NCBI GenBank assembly: GCA_025980355.1
Contig: JAICXR010000001.1
Coordinates: 1 to 27,943, forward strand
Length of the DNA stretch: 27,943 bases
Direction of reading: 5' to 3'
Source: Chloroflexota bacterium
GTDB taxonomy: Bacteria > Chloroflexota > UBA4733
In this document: positions 7,294 to 15,309 of the stretch, in pieces
Position numbering within the stretch: the first letter of the stretch is position 1
Layout of the letters: each line of letters starts with the position of its first letter
The notes under the pieces: generated by a model
The model's input: only the letters and a program-made list of their open reading frames with translations
Databases searched by the model: none
What the model was told of the DNA's origin: nothing
Made by a program: the position numbers and the translations under genes

Positions 7294-7986
7294 TCACGAC
7301 GCGATCCGGGACAGAGGATCGACGGTTAGCTCCGCGGCGAGGTCCAAGCTGATCGTCCGCTCTTCCGCGCCGACGCGCAGGCGCAACGGTTCTCGGAAGG
7401 GACCGCGGGCCAGGATGGTCACCTCAGCGCCGGGAGTGAGGCCCAATTCGGCAAGGTAGCGTAGCTTGGCGGGATCGCGGTCGCTCACCCGTCGCACGAG
7501 CGCGGACACGCCCGCCGGCAGATCGGCCAGACGCCGTTCCGCCGACGCCGGTACCTGGCCGGCCAGGGTCGGAATCGGGTCGCCGTGCGGATCGGCGGCC
7601 GGGTTGCCGAGCTTGTCGGCGATGCGTTCTTCCAGTCGCTCGGACATGGCGTGTTCCAGCCGCTCGGCGTCTTCGTGCACCTCGTCCCACGCGTAGCCGA
7701 GGACCTGGACCAGGAACTGCTCGGCGAGGCGGTGATGCCGGATCACCTCCAGCGCCGCTCGATTCCCCGTCTCGGTCAGGCGAACGCCATAATAGGGGGT
7801 GTGGTCGACGAGGCCAAGCTGCGCCAGTTGACGCAGCATATGCGAGGTGCCGGCCGGACTGATGTGGAGCCAATCCGCCAGCGCCGTGGTACTGACCGGC
7901 TGTTCGGCGCCACCCAGGTGGTAAATGGCCTTGACGTAATCCTCGACGGCCTGGGTGGTCGGGCGACCCTGGGCGTCTTGTGGCAT
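7294..7986 (-). CDS. DtxR/MntR-family metal-dependent transcriptional regulator with C-terminal FeoA/SH3-like domain
   Basis: Metal-sensing repressor, probably of Mn or Fe uptake genes. The winged helix is at residues ~10-75 (VEDYVKAIYHL, STTALADWLHISPAGTSHMLRQL). The metal-binding/dimerisation domain is at ~76-140, with HHRLAEQFL and EDAERLEHAMSE, and the FeoA-like SH3 domain at ~155-228 (GAEVTILARGPFREPLRLRV). By alignment from memory with Bacillus MntR, Asp16, His85, Glu108, Glu111 and His112 match MntR D8, H77, E99, E102 and H103, while MntR E11 is Lys19. The DtxR Cys102 position is Glu108, pointing to an MntR-like rather than IdeR-like site. GGAGG (7992-7996) precedes ATG 7986 by 5 bases; TTG 7998 and ATG 7989 are alternatives. 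No metal transporter is in the window, so the target genes are unknown. Confidence 0.9.
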   Translation of the reverse strand: MPQDAQGRPTTQAVEDYVKAIYHLGGAEQPVSTTALADWLHISPAGTSHMLRQLAQLGLVDHTPYYGVRLTETGNRAALEVIRHHRLAEQFLVQVLGYAWDEVHEDAERLEHAMSERLEERIADKLGNPAADPHGDPIPTLAGQVPASAERRLADLPAGVSALVRRVSDRDPAKLRYLAELGLTPGAEVTILARGPFREPLRLRVGAEERTISLDLAAELTVDPLSRIAS

Positions 7987-8155
7987 CATCCCCTCCAATA
8001 CGGAGTGTACCTGACGGTCGGAATGGGAACCGGCGAAGTGGCCCGAAGCATGGTACTCCTACATTCGCTCGCCGCGCTTGCTGTTATCGTGACGGTACGC
8101 GCCACACTCTGGAGTATTACGGCGGGATTTTTGACCGAATGGTGAACGAAAGCCG

Positions 8156-11050
8156 ATGGAGGTAACGGCAGCTCCGGCTTCGGCCGTCATCGGCGTTGCC
8201 GGCGTCCCGCCCCGGCCCTGGAGGGCCGTCGGCGCGCGGGTCGGCCTCGCCGCGAGCGCCGGGCCGGCGGTCGCGCTGACCGCCTTCGGGTTGCGCTGCT
8301 GGCTGCTGGGCGCGCCGAGCCTCTGGTATGACGAGGGCGTGAGCTGGTCGCTTGCCCGTCAGCCCCTGACGGCAATGCTCGCCCAACTGGCGCATGCCGA
8401 CTTCAATCCGCCGCTGTACATCGCGCTGCTGCACGGCTGGTTGGGGCCGGCCGGCGACAGCGAATACGCCTTGCGTTACCTGTCGGTCATCGCCGGAACC
8501 CTGGTGGCGCCGTTGTGCTGGGTCCTTGCTCGCCGCCTCTTCCGGTCCCGGGCGGCGGCGGCGACGGCGGCGACGCTGGCGGCGACGTCGGTGTTCCTGA
8601 TCGACTACAGCCAGGAGGCGCGTGGCTATGCCCTGGCCGCCGCCCTCGGCGTGCTGTCCGCCTACGCGCTGTTCCGCCTCCTGGGGGCGGCGACGCCCGC
8701 GATCGTGCAGCGCTGGTGGTGGGGCTACGTGCTGGCGACCGCCGCGGCGCTCTACACGCACTATGCCATGCTGCTGTTGATGCCGGCCCATCTGGTGCTC
8801 GTGGTGCAGCATCGCCGACGGTGGGCGGCGGTCGGCGCGGCCTGGCTGGCCTGCGCCGCGCTGTATCTGCCCTGGTTACCCTCCCTGGGCCGGCAGTTGG
8901 CGACCATGCGGGCGGTTCCGGACTTCTGGGTCGGAAGCATCGTCCCGACCCTGGCGCCGGAACGCGTGCTCGCCGCCGTCGCCCTCGCCCCCGGCGCCCT
9001 GTCTAAGCAGACGGGTCTGCTGCTGGCCGGCGGCGGTGCGGCGGTGGCCTTCCTGGCGCTGGCGGCGCTGCTCGGGCCGGCCCGGAGCAAGGCGGCCGCG
9101 CTTTTGCCGCTGCAACTGGTGTGCCTCCCGCTCATGGAGGCGGCGCTGCTGACCGCCATCTTCCCGAAATTCATTGACCGCTACCTACTGCCCATCGCGC
9201 CGTTCGCCTATGTCGGCGCTGCCGCGCTGGCAGCGCTCCTCCCCACTTCCGCGGTCGCGAGTTGCCGGTTTTCGGGGCGGTGGCGGCCGGCGTTGGGACG
9301 GGCGACCGCCGTCGGCGCCGGCCTGCTGACCGTCGCCAGCGCGGCCCACGCCCTGGCCCACGCGCCGCTGGGGGCGCAGGAGATCAAGGACGGCGATACA
9401 CGGGCCGCCGTCGGCTATATCAACGCGCACGCCATCCCCGGCGACGCGGTGTTGCTGGCGCAGGACACCGGCCCGGTCTTCTCCTACTACTATAACGGCG
9501 CGCTGGGTGGTCCGGGCCGCGGCTGGTTTGGCGTGGTGCCGGAGTTCAGCCGGGGCGACGACTTGCCGGCCCTCGCCGCCGCCCTGAACGGCGCCGCTAC
9601 CGGGCACTCCCGCCTCTGGGTGGTGCTCTGGCACACCGATTTTGCCGACCCGACGGATTATCTCCGCAACGCCCTCGACGTCGGGGCGACGCGGTTGCTC
9701 ACCTACACGGGGGCCACCGGCTACGAGTTGCGCCTCTACCAATTGCGCCCCAACAGCCATTTTTCGCCGCAGGCGTCACCCCTGCACCCGATGTCGGTGC
9801 GCTTCGGCCAGCACATCACCTTTCTCGGCGACGGCATCGAGGACGCTATCCTGCCGGCGGACGTGCCATTCGCCGTGCATACCTGGTTTCGGACCGACGC
9901 ACCGTTAGACCGCGATTACCAGGTGGTGCTACGCCTCGAACGCGACGGCCACGTCTGGAGCCAGATCGCCCTGCGTCCGTCGCTGTACGGCTACCCGGCG
10001 CAGCACTGGCTGCCGGGGATCGACGTGCCGGGGCGTCTGGACTTCAAGGTGGGCGCCGACGTCCCGCCCGCCGACTACCAGCTCACCCTCGCCGTCTACG
10101 ATCCGACCACCCAACAGGACCTGTCGGCGGTGGACGCGACGCGTGGCGCCATCGGCACGCGGGTCGTCCTCGGCACGGTGAAGGTGCTGCCCCCGCAACA
10201 GCCCGGCAAGCCGGCGCCGCCGGCACGCCTGCTCGGCCTCCCGGTCGATAAGGGCTTGGAACTCTGGGGCAGCGGCGCCATCCCGGCGCGCCTGCAACAG
10301 GGTGCCGCCCTGGAGCTGCCCCTGATCTGGCGGGCGACGGGCCAGCCCCAGGCGGACTACCGGGCACAGGTGGAGCTCGCGCCGCTCAGCACGTCGGCGC
10401 CGCCGATCGTGCTCGCCGCCGCCGCGCCGCCAGCACCGAGCCTCGGCACCCGAAGCTGGCCGGCGGGCGACACGTTCGAGGATATTCGGACCTTGCAACT
10501 GCCGCCCAATGCCCCGGTCGGGCCGGCGGCGCTGCAAATGCGTATCCGGAGGATCGACGGCGCCGGCAATGATCGGGTGATTCCCCTCGCCACCATCGTC
10601 GTTGACCCGCGCCCGCGCGACATGGCCGCTCCGGCGGACATCGGTACGCCGGTCGGCGCCCTTTTCGGCGACGCCGCGCTGCTGGCCGGCGTCCAGGTCG
10701 ACAGCCAGGCGGCGCAGCCCGGCGGGCAGGTGACCGTGACGCTCTTCTGGCAATGCCGGCTGCCGCTGGACCGCGACTACACCGTCTTCGTCCATCTGCT
10801 CGACGCCAATAATGCCATCGGCGGACGGCAGCACGACGGGCCGCCCGACGGCGGCGCCGACCCGACGACCAGTTGGGCGCCCAACCAGTGGATCACGGAC
10901 CGGCACGTCGTCCCCATCCCCGCCACGACCCCTCCGGGCGTCTACCGCCTCGAGGTCGGCCTCTATCGCCAGAACGGGGAGCAGTTCCTCCGCTTGCCGC
11001 TCGCCGCGGGCGGCGACGCGCTGATCGCCGGTACGGTGACGGTTCGTTGA
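8156..11050 (+). CDS. Large GT39/PMT-like glycosyltransferase with three C-terminal extracytoplasmic modules
   Basis: Predicted integral-membrane GT-C glycosyltransferase using a polyprenyl-phosphate sugar at the outer membrane face. The first outer loop has LWYDEG with the catalytic-type Asp59-Glu60; FNPPLYIALLHGW (~83-95) and DYSQEARGYAL (~144) are the further loop motifs of the ArnT/PMT/GT39 group. Many hydrophobic helices fill residues ~30-420. From about 546 to 964 the chain is soluble and holds three tandem beta-rich modules starting near 546, 690 and 832. The last has the recognisable string YTVFVHLLDANN, PTTSW, ITDRHVVPIP and PPGVYRLEVGLY. The same module ends two other membrane proteins in this window. 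At 964 aa it is about twice the length of ArnT-type enzymes because of these modules. ATG 8156 has no strong ribosome-binding site. Acceptor and sugar are unknown. Confidence 0.8.
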   Translation: MEVTAAPASAVIGVAGVPPRPWRAVGARVGLAASAGPAVALTAFGLRCWLLGAPSLWYDEGVSWSLARQPLTAMLAQLAHADFNPPLYIALLHGWLGPAGDSEYALRYLSVIAGTLVAPLCWVLARRLFRSRAAAATAATLAATSVFLIDYSQEARGYALAAALGVLSAYALFRLLGAATPAIVQRWWWGYVLATAAALYTHYAMLLLMPAHLVLVVQHRRRWAAVGAAWLACAALYLPWLPSLGRQLATMRAVPDFWVGSIVPTLAPERVLAAVALAPGALSKQTGLLLAGGGAAVAFLALAALLGPARSKAAALLPLQLVCLPLMEAALLTAIFPKFIDRYLLPIAPFAYVGAAALAALLPTSAVASCRFSGRWRPALGRATAVGAGLLTVASAAHALAHAPLGAQEIKDGDTRAAVGYINAHAIPGDAVLLAQDTGPVFSYYYNGALGGPGRGWFGVVPEFSRGDDLPALAAALNGAATGHSRLWVVLWHTDFADPTDYLRNALDVGATRLLTYTGATGYELRLYQLRPNSHFSPQASPLHPMSVRFGQHITFLGDGIEDAILPADVPFAVHTWFRTDAPLDRDYQVVLRLERDGHVWSQIALRPSLYGYPAQHWLPGIDVPGRLDFKVGADVPPADYQLTLAVYDPTTQQDLSAVDATRGAIGTRVVLGTVKVLPPQQPGKPAPPARLLGLPVDKGLELWGSGAIPARLQQGAALELPLIWRATGQPQADYRAQVELAPLSTSAPPIVLAAAAPPAPSLGTRSWPAGDTFEDIRTLQLPPNAPVGPAALQMRIRRIDGAGNDRVIPLATIVVDPRPRDMAAPADIGTPVGALFGDAALLAGVQVDSQAAQPGGQVTVTLFWQCRLPLDRDYTVFVHLLDANNAIGGRQHDGPPDGGADPTTSWAPNQWITDRHVVPIPATTPPGVYRLEVGLYRQNGEQFLRLPLAAGGDALIAGTVTVR

Positions 11051-11229
11051 GGCGCCCGTCCTGGCCCGCGCTGGTCGGTACGGACGTCCGCGCCGCCGAC
11101 GGGGACGCCGGCCAGCGCCTGCACGTCCGCCCCGCCCGCGTCGATGCGGCGTCTCCCCAGCGGAGATGCTATTGTTGAAGATGGCGTCGTCGCGGCGCCG
11201 GTGGACGCGAGCGGGGAGAGCGGGCCTTG

Positions 11230-11715
11230 ATGGAAGACAGAGCGGTCGGCTTGGATGCCGAGCCGCCGGTCAACGAACAGGCGCGCCGGCTCAAGGCGAG
11301 TAGCCTGCTCTGGTTCATCAGCAGCCGCCCCTACGTGCCGATGGCCGACATACGGCGGCGCTTCGGCCTGGCGACGGAGACCGGTACCCTGTTGCACGAC
11401 GACGAAGGCCCCGTCCATATCGGCCTACCGCGCCAGGCGGCGGAAACGTTGCTCGATCTGAAGCGCAAGCAGAAGGTGGAGCTGCAGTACGACCTGGAAT
11501 ATGCCACGCGCATCGCCGTCGGGGCCTATCCGATCCGCATCCGCCTCGCCCCTCCCGCCCCCATCGGGCGCGGGCACCAGCAGGCGGTTCCCAACGAATC
11601 GTTCGCGGCTCCGCCCGAGGCCGGCGAACCGGCGGTCGTGGCCGAAGCCTCCCTGGCGGTCGTGTCGCGCACCGTTCGGCCCTTGCCGTCGGGCCAACGC
11701 CGTCGCCGCCGCTGA
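11230..11715 (+). CDS. Conserved-looking hypothetical protein, 161 aa
   Basis: I do not recognise a family. The N-terminal ~105 residues look folded, with helix (EQARRLKASSLLWFI), a loop (SSRPYVPMADIRRRFGL), a charged turn (LLHDDEGPVHIGLP) and a second helix (RQAAETLLDLKRKQKVELQYD) followed by a beta-like VGAYPIRIRL. The last ~55 residues are Pro/Ala/Gly-rich, probably disordered, ending in a basic RRRRR tail that could bind nucleic acid or phospholipid. There is no signal peptide, transmembrane helix or Cys pair. ATG 11230 follows GGGGAG, while the TTG at 11227 is one codon earlier. The codon pattern (G/C third positions) matches its neighbours. It lies 44 bases before the RCK pair and 179 bases after the glycosyltransferase gene, so a link to potassium regulation is possible only by position. 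Confidence 0.65.
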   Translation: MEDRAVGLDAEPPVNEQARRLKASSLLWFISSRPYVPMADIRRRFGLATETGTLLHDDEGPVHIGLPRQAAETLLDLKRKQKVELQYDLEYATRIAVGAYPIRIRLAPPAPIGRGHQQAVPNESFAAPPEAGEPAVVAEASLAVVSRTVRPLPSGQRRRRR

Positions 11716-11726
11716 AAGGGGAACGG

Positions 11727-11732
11727 TATAGT
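11727..11732 (+). promoter_or_regulatory. possible -10 element for the RCK gene pair
   Basis: TATAGT matches five of six consensus -10 bases and lies 27 bases before the first RCK start codon. No -35-like hexamer is found 16-19 bases upstream, and there is no TGn extension, so this is weak. Confidence 0.25.
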
Positions 11733-11759
11733 GATGGCACCTGGGATGGACAAAGCAGT

Positions 11760-12194
11760 ATGCATGTAGTGATCGTGGGCTGTGGTCGCGTCGGCGCCAC
11801 CCTGGCGACGATGCTCGCTCGCGGTGGTCATTCCGTCGCCATCGTCGACCACAATAGTCAAGCCTTCGACCGGCTGCCCGATGAGTTCACCGGCCAGACG
11901 GTCATCGGCACGGGCATCGACGAAGACGTGCTGCGCCGGGCCGGGATCGAACACGCCGACGCCTTCGCCGCGGTGATGACGGCGGACAACCGCAATATCA
12001 TGGCCGCCCAGGTGGCCAAGCACGTCTTCCAGGTGCCAAAGGTGGTGTGCCGCATCTACGATCCGCTGCGCGAGGAAACGTATCGCGATCTCGGCCTGGA
12101 GACCATCTGTCCGACCACCATCGGCGCCCAGCAGATCGTCGACTGTTTCGTCAGCAAGACCCCGGTGGCCCTCTCCGGGGCCTTGGAGCACTGA
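11760..12194 (+). CDS. TrkA-N (RCK_N) domain protein, potassium transport regulatory subunit
   Basis: Cytoplasmic nucleotide-binding subunit that gates a Trk/Ktr-type potassium channel. The Rossmann motif GCGRVG is at residues 7-12 and the ribose-binding acid is Asp30 (AIVDHN); GTGIDEDVLRRAGI and AVMTADNRNIMAAQVAK are classic TrkA-N sequences. At 144 aa it contains only the N-terminal RCK domain; the C-terminal RCK_C ligand domain is absent. The second RCK gene starts 3 bases after its stop, so the two proteins are very likely co-translated partners. Such adjacent pairs are known from actinobacteria (ceoB/ceoC). No channel subunit (TrkH/KtrB) is within the window. Confidence 0.9.
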   Translation: MHVVIVGCGRVGATLATMLARGGHSVAIVDHNSQAFDRLPDEFTGQTVIGTGIDEDVLRRAGIEHADAFAAVMTADNRNIMAAQVAKHVFQVPKVVCRIYDPLREETYRDLGLETICPTTIGAQQIVDCFVSKTPVALSGALEH

Positions 12195-12197
12195 CCG

Positions 12198-12884
12198 GTG
12201 TTTGCGCTCATCTGTGGCGGCGGCAAAGTCGGCTACTACCTGGCCAAATCCTTGCTGGTCCAGAACCAGGAATGCGTCCTCCTGGAGCGCGATGCCGACC
12301 GCGCCCACATGCTCGCCGACGAGCTGGGCGACGCGATATTGCCCGGCGACGCCTGTGACCCCCGGGTGCTCGCCCGCGCCGGCATCGAACGCGCCGATGT
12401 GGTGATCGCCGTCACCGGCGACGACGAGGACAACCTCGTCATCTGCCAGGTGGCGAAGCGCCGCTTCCATACTGCCCGCACGATCGCCCGCATTAACAAC
12501 CCGAAGAATGAGGCTATTTTCATCAAGCTGGGGATCGACGTCACGATCAGTCCGACCCAATTGGTCCTGGCCGCCATCTCCACCGACCTACCCGACCAGG
12601 GGGTCGTCCATCTGGCGACCTTACGGCAGTATGGCCTGGAGTTGGTGGAACTGACGTTGCGCTCCGCCTCGCCGGCGGTCGGCCGCACGTTCACCGATCT
12701 GGCCCTCCCGCCGGGCACCCGCTTGCTGTCGGTGTTACGCCAGGGTGAAGCCCCGATCTACGATCGTTCGCTGCTCCTGGCGGCCGGCGATGTATTGCTG
12801 GCGACGACCCGACAGGAAGACGAAGCGGAACTGCGCCGCGTCGTCGTCGGCGCGCCCGTCACGACGTACATGGGCCGGGCGTAG
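12198..12884 (+). CDS. TrkA-like protein with RCK_N and RCK_C domains
   Basis: Second potassium-transport regulatory subunit, 228 aa. The Rossmann loop CGGGKVG is at residues 6-12 with the acid at Glu30 (VLLERD), consistent with NAD(H)/ADP-type binding. GDACDPRVLARAGIERADVVIAVTGDDEDN is split over residues ~51-80. The C-terminal ~85 residues (LVELTLRSASPAVGRTFTDLALPPG, with IYDRSLLLAAGDVLLATTR) are a typical RCK_C domain. The GTG start at 12198 lies 3 bases beyond the previous stop, with GGAG at 12184-12187 inside the preceding gene. It probably assembles with the shorter protein into a mixed RCK ring. The 56 bases after its stop separate it from the convergent prepilin peptidase gene and hold only a short GGCCATGGCC palindrome. 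Confidence 0.91.
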   Translation: MFALICGGGKVGYYLAKSLLVQNQECVLLERDADRAHMLADELGDAILPGDACDPRVLARAGIERADVVIAVTGDDEDNLVICQVAKRRFHTARTIARINNPKNEAIFIKLGIDVTISPTQLVLAAISTDLPDQGVVHLATLRQYGLELVELTLRSASPAVGRTFTDLALPPGTRLLSVLRQGEAPIYDRSLLLAAGDVLLATTRQEDEAELRRVVVGAPVTTYMGRA

Positions 12885-12940
12885 GGGCAGTGGGCTGAAG
12901 CCATCGGCCATGGCCCTCGCCTGAACTGAATCGTATCCCG

Positions 12941-13612
12941 CTAATGCCACAGTCCGGCGGCGCCCAGCAGCGCCGCATAGCCGCCCAATGTCAGATACGT
13001 GCCATAGGCCGGCGCGTCGCCTAGCTTCGCCCGGCGCAACGCCACCAGGAAGAGCGACGCGACGCCGCCCAGGCAGACCCCGATGAAGACGGCGGTCAGG
13101 ATGCGTTCGGTCCCCACCATCAGCCCCATCAGGGCGGCGAGCTTCACGTCCCCGAGCCCCAACGCCGCCTGACGGAACACCAGCAAGCCCAACCCGTAAA
13201 AGGCCGCGAACAGCACGAGGCCGATGGCGCCCCCGGTCAAGGCGCTACGGAGCGAGAGATAGGCGGGGTGGGGGAGCGCAATCGCGGCGAGCACGGCGAG
13301 GAGGGCGAGCGGCGCCGTCCAGATGTCCAGGATGTAGCGCACGCGCAGGTCGACCGTGAAGATGACGGCCAGGGCGGCGGCCCAACCCGCCTGCACAGCG
13401 ACCACGGCCGTCAAGGGCCGGTTCCAGAAGAGGAGGAGCGCCGCCACCGCCACGGCCACGGCCAGCGCCGCCCCGCCGACCGGCGGCAACGTCGCCCCCG
13501 GTTCTTCCGGCTCCCGCCGGGCGATATAGGCGAGCAGCAGCCGGGTCGCGAGCAAGGCCGCGCCGCCCAGCCCGATCGCCAGCAGCACGCCGGCCAGCGG
13601 TGCAGTGCTCAC
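12941..13612 (-). CDS. Prepilin peptidase, A24 family (TadV/FppA-type, peptidase domain only)
   Basis: Membrane aspartyl protease that removes the leader of type IV/Flp prepilins. The two catalytic aspartates are Asp88 (FTVDLRVRY) and Asp155 in the GxGD motif (LGLGDVKLAALMG). About seven hydrophobic segments are seen in 223 aa. The N-terminal methyltransferase domain and its CxxC pairs, present in PilD, are absent, as in tad-system peptidases. The start is GTG 13612, with GGGAGGAG a few bases upstream. It is the last gene of the alaS-ruvX-mltG set (43 bases after mltG). A matching substrate, a Flp prepilin, is encoded at 18082-18264, on the other side of alaS. No Tad ATPase or secretin genes are visible. 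Confidence 0.88.
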   Translation of the reverse strand: MSTAPLAGVLLAIGLGGAALLATRLLLAYIARREPEEPGATLPPVGGAALAVAVAVAALLLFWNRPLTAVVAVQAGWAAALAVIFTVDLRVRYILDIWTAPLALLAVLAAIALPHPAYLSLRSALTGGAIGLVLFAAFYGLGLLVFRQAALGLGDVKLAALMGLMVGTERILTAVFIGVCLGGVASLFLVALRRAKLGDAPAYGTYLTLGGYAALLGAAGLWH

Positions 13613-13655
13613 CGCTTCTCCTCCCTCACGGTCTCACGGCTTCGCGGCGCCACGG

Positions 13656-14885
13656 CTATTGGGCGGTGGAGGACTGTTGGATGCGCTGCTGGTTCTGCGT
13701 CTGCTCCTGCAGGGTGTGGGAGAAGACGTGCGTGCCGTCGCCCTTGGCGACGAAGTAGAGATAGTCGCCGGTCGGGCTGAGCGCGGCCTGGATGCTGGCC
13801 AGGCCCGGGTTGCAGATCGGACCGGGCGGGAAGCCCAGGTGGTTGTAGGTGTTGAACGGGCTGTCCGGCGCCAGGGTCCGCGCCTGGGCGGTCAGTTGGG
13901 GCCACCAGTTGCTGGGCTGACCCAGGGCGTACTGCACCGTCGGGTCGGCGCACATGCACTGGCCCTGTTTGAGGCGATTCCAATAGACGCCGGCGATGAG
14001 CGAACGCTCCGACGGCACCGCCGCTTCCCGCTCCACAATCGACGCGACGATCAGCACCTGGTAGAGCGTGTGCCCCTGGGCCTTAGCCTGGTCGCGCATC
14101 GCCGGCGTCACGTGTTGGCCGAAGTTATCGAGGATCTTCGTGACCACATCGCTGGCGTTGTCTTTCTGCAGGAACTCGTAGGTATCGGGGAAGAGGTAGC
14201 CCTCCAGGCTCGCACCGGCCGGACGGTCGGCCAGGAAGTTTTCCCCGAACGTGGCGCTCTGACTCTTCGTGACGGAGAGGAAGTCCGTGGCGGTGACCAC
14301 GCTTTGCTTCTCCAGTTGGGCGGCCTCCTGTTCCATGCGCCAGCCTTCCGTGAAGCGCACGGCCACCGCCACCGGCGGCGTGGCGTTCTCCAGCACCGAA
14401 ATGATCTGGTCGGTGGTCATACCCTGCTTCAGCGTGTAGGTCCCCGCCTCTAGCGAGCCGTTGGAGCCGGTGAGCCGGACTTGGAGCCGGAAGACCAGGG
14501 CGCTGGAGATCAGCCCCTGCTGCTGCAACTGGTCGGCGACGTCCGTCCAGGTGGCGCCCGGTTTGACGATGAAGGGAATCGATTGGCCGGCGGCGATGCT
14601 GCTGCGACTGCTCGTCGCCGCCCGTTGGCTGCTGACGGTGCTGGCGGTCGTCGCCGCGCTCGCCGTCGTCGCGCCAGCCGTATTGCCGGCGAGGAGGTTG
14701 CGTCCACCGACATAGAGGGCGCCGACGATGGCGGCCAGGACCAGCAGCAGCAGCAGGCCGGCGAAACCGCCGCCGCCGCCGCCATTGGGCCGGCGGAACA
14801 TCCGGCGGCCGCCGGTACGTTGGACCCGCGAGCGGCGAATTGTCGATAACTCCCGGGTGCGCCCCGTGACCTGACGATTAGCCAT
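13656..14885 (-). CDS. mltG: Endolytic transglycosylase MltG (YceG family)
   Basis: Inner-membrane lytic transglycosylase that cuts nascent peptidoglycan and limits strand length. After a basic cytoplasmic N-terminus comes a Gly run and one transmembrane helix (residues ~41-60), a Ser/Thr/Ala-rich linker (~65-100), a LysM-like segment (FIVKPGATWTDVADQLQQQG, ~105-124) and the YceG domain. The catalytic glutamate is Glu285 in ASIVEREAAV. The flanking DPTVQYALG, FNTYNHLGFPPGPICNPG and YLYFVAKGDGTHVFS match E. coli MltG closely. Length 409 aa (E. coli 340), the excess lying in the N-terminal tail and linker. The start codon touches the ruvX stop (TGA 14886-14888), so the two are probably translated from one message. 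Confidence 0.94.
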   Translation of the reverse strand: MANRQVTGRTRELSTIRRSRVQRTGGRRMFRRPNGGGGGGFAGLLLLLVLAAIVGALYVGGRNLLAGNTAGATTASAATTASTVSSQRAATSSRSSIAAGQSIPFIVKPGATWTDVADQLQQQGLISSALVFRLQVRLTGSNGSLEAGTYTLKQGMTTDQIISVLENATPPVAVAVRFTEGWRMEQEAAQLEKQSVVTATDFLSVTKSQSATFGENFLADRPAGASLEGYLFPDTYEFLQKDNASDVVTKILDNFGQHVTPAMRDQAKAQGHTLYQVLIVASIVEREAAVPSERSLIAGVYWNRLKQGQCMCADPTVQYALGQPSNWWPQLTAQARTLAPDSPFNTYNHLGFPPGPICNPGLASIQAALSPTGDYLYFVAKGDGTHVFSHTLQEQTQNQQRIQQSSTAQ

Positions 14886-15308
14886 TCATCCGTCCTCGCG
14901 CCGGCTATCCAGGTATCCCTGCAATAACAACGTGGCGGCTACTTCGTCGACGTGCTGGCGGTGCTGGCGGCGCTTGACGCCCATACTGTCCAGTGAGCGA
15001 TGCGCCTGTACGCTGGTGAGCCGTTCGTCCAAGACCTCCACCGGCAGTTCCGTGTGGCGTTGCAGCGCCACCACCCAGCGCCGGGTCAGTTCGGCCTGGA
15101 CACCGGGCTGCCCGTTCATGCCGAGCGGCATCCCGACGACGATCCGGCCCACGTCCTCCGCGGCGATGATGCCGTCGATCGCCGCCATCTCCTCATCGCG
15201 CAGGCCGCGCCGGATCGTCCGGAAGCCGCCGGCGACATTGCCGGTCGGGTCGCTCAAGGCGAGGCCGATGCGTTGTTCACCAAGGTCGATGGCCATGATC
15301 CGCGACAT
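14886..15308 (-). CDS. ruvX: Holliday junction resolvase-like / pre-16S rRNA nuclease (YqgF family)
   Basis: RNase H-fold nuclease, shown in E. coli (YqgF) to mature the 16S rRNA 5' end and often named RuvX. MAIDLGEQRIGLALSD at the N-terminus holds the first catalytic Asp. VGMPLGMNGQPG, DERLTSVQAHRSL (acidic Glu) and VDEVAATLLLQGYLD (final Asp) complete the family pattern. At 140 aa it is full length. ATG 15308 lies one base after the alaS stop, and its own stop abuts mltG, giving a compact alaS-ruvX-mltG message common in Gram-positives and Chloroflexota. Confidence 0.94.
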   Translation of the reverse strand: MSRIMAIDLGEQRIGLALSDPTGNVAGGFRTIRRGLRDEEMAAIDGIIAAEDVGRIVVGMPLGMNGQPGVQAELTRRWVVALQRHTELPVEVLDERLTSVQAHRSLDSMGVKRRQHRQHVDEVAATLLLQGYLDSRREDG

Positions 15309-15309
15309 G

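Noticed and set aside
10873..11178. Possible small gene overlapping the end of the 964-aa glycosyltransferase
   Set aside because: The first half lies out of frame within a clear coding region, and the rest is Arg/Pro-rich without motif or ribosome-binding site.
11051..11229. tRNA or small RNA in the gap after the large glycosyltransferase gene
   Set aside because: No T-loop-like GTTCGA or cloverleaf pairing was found; only short G/C palindromes such as GGACGTCC.
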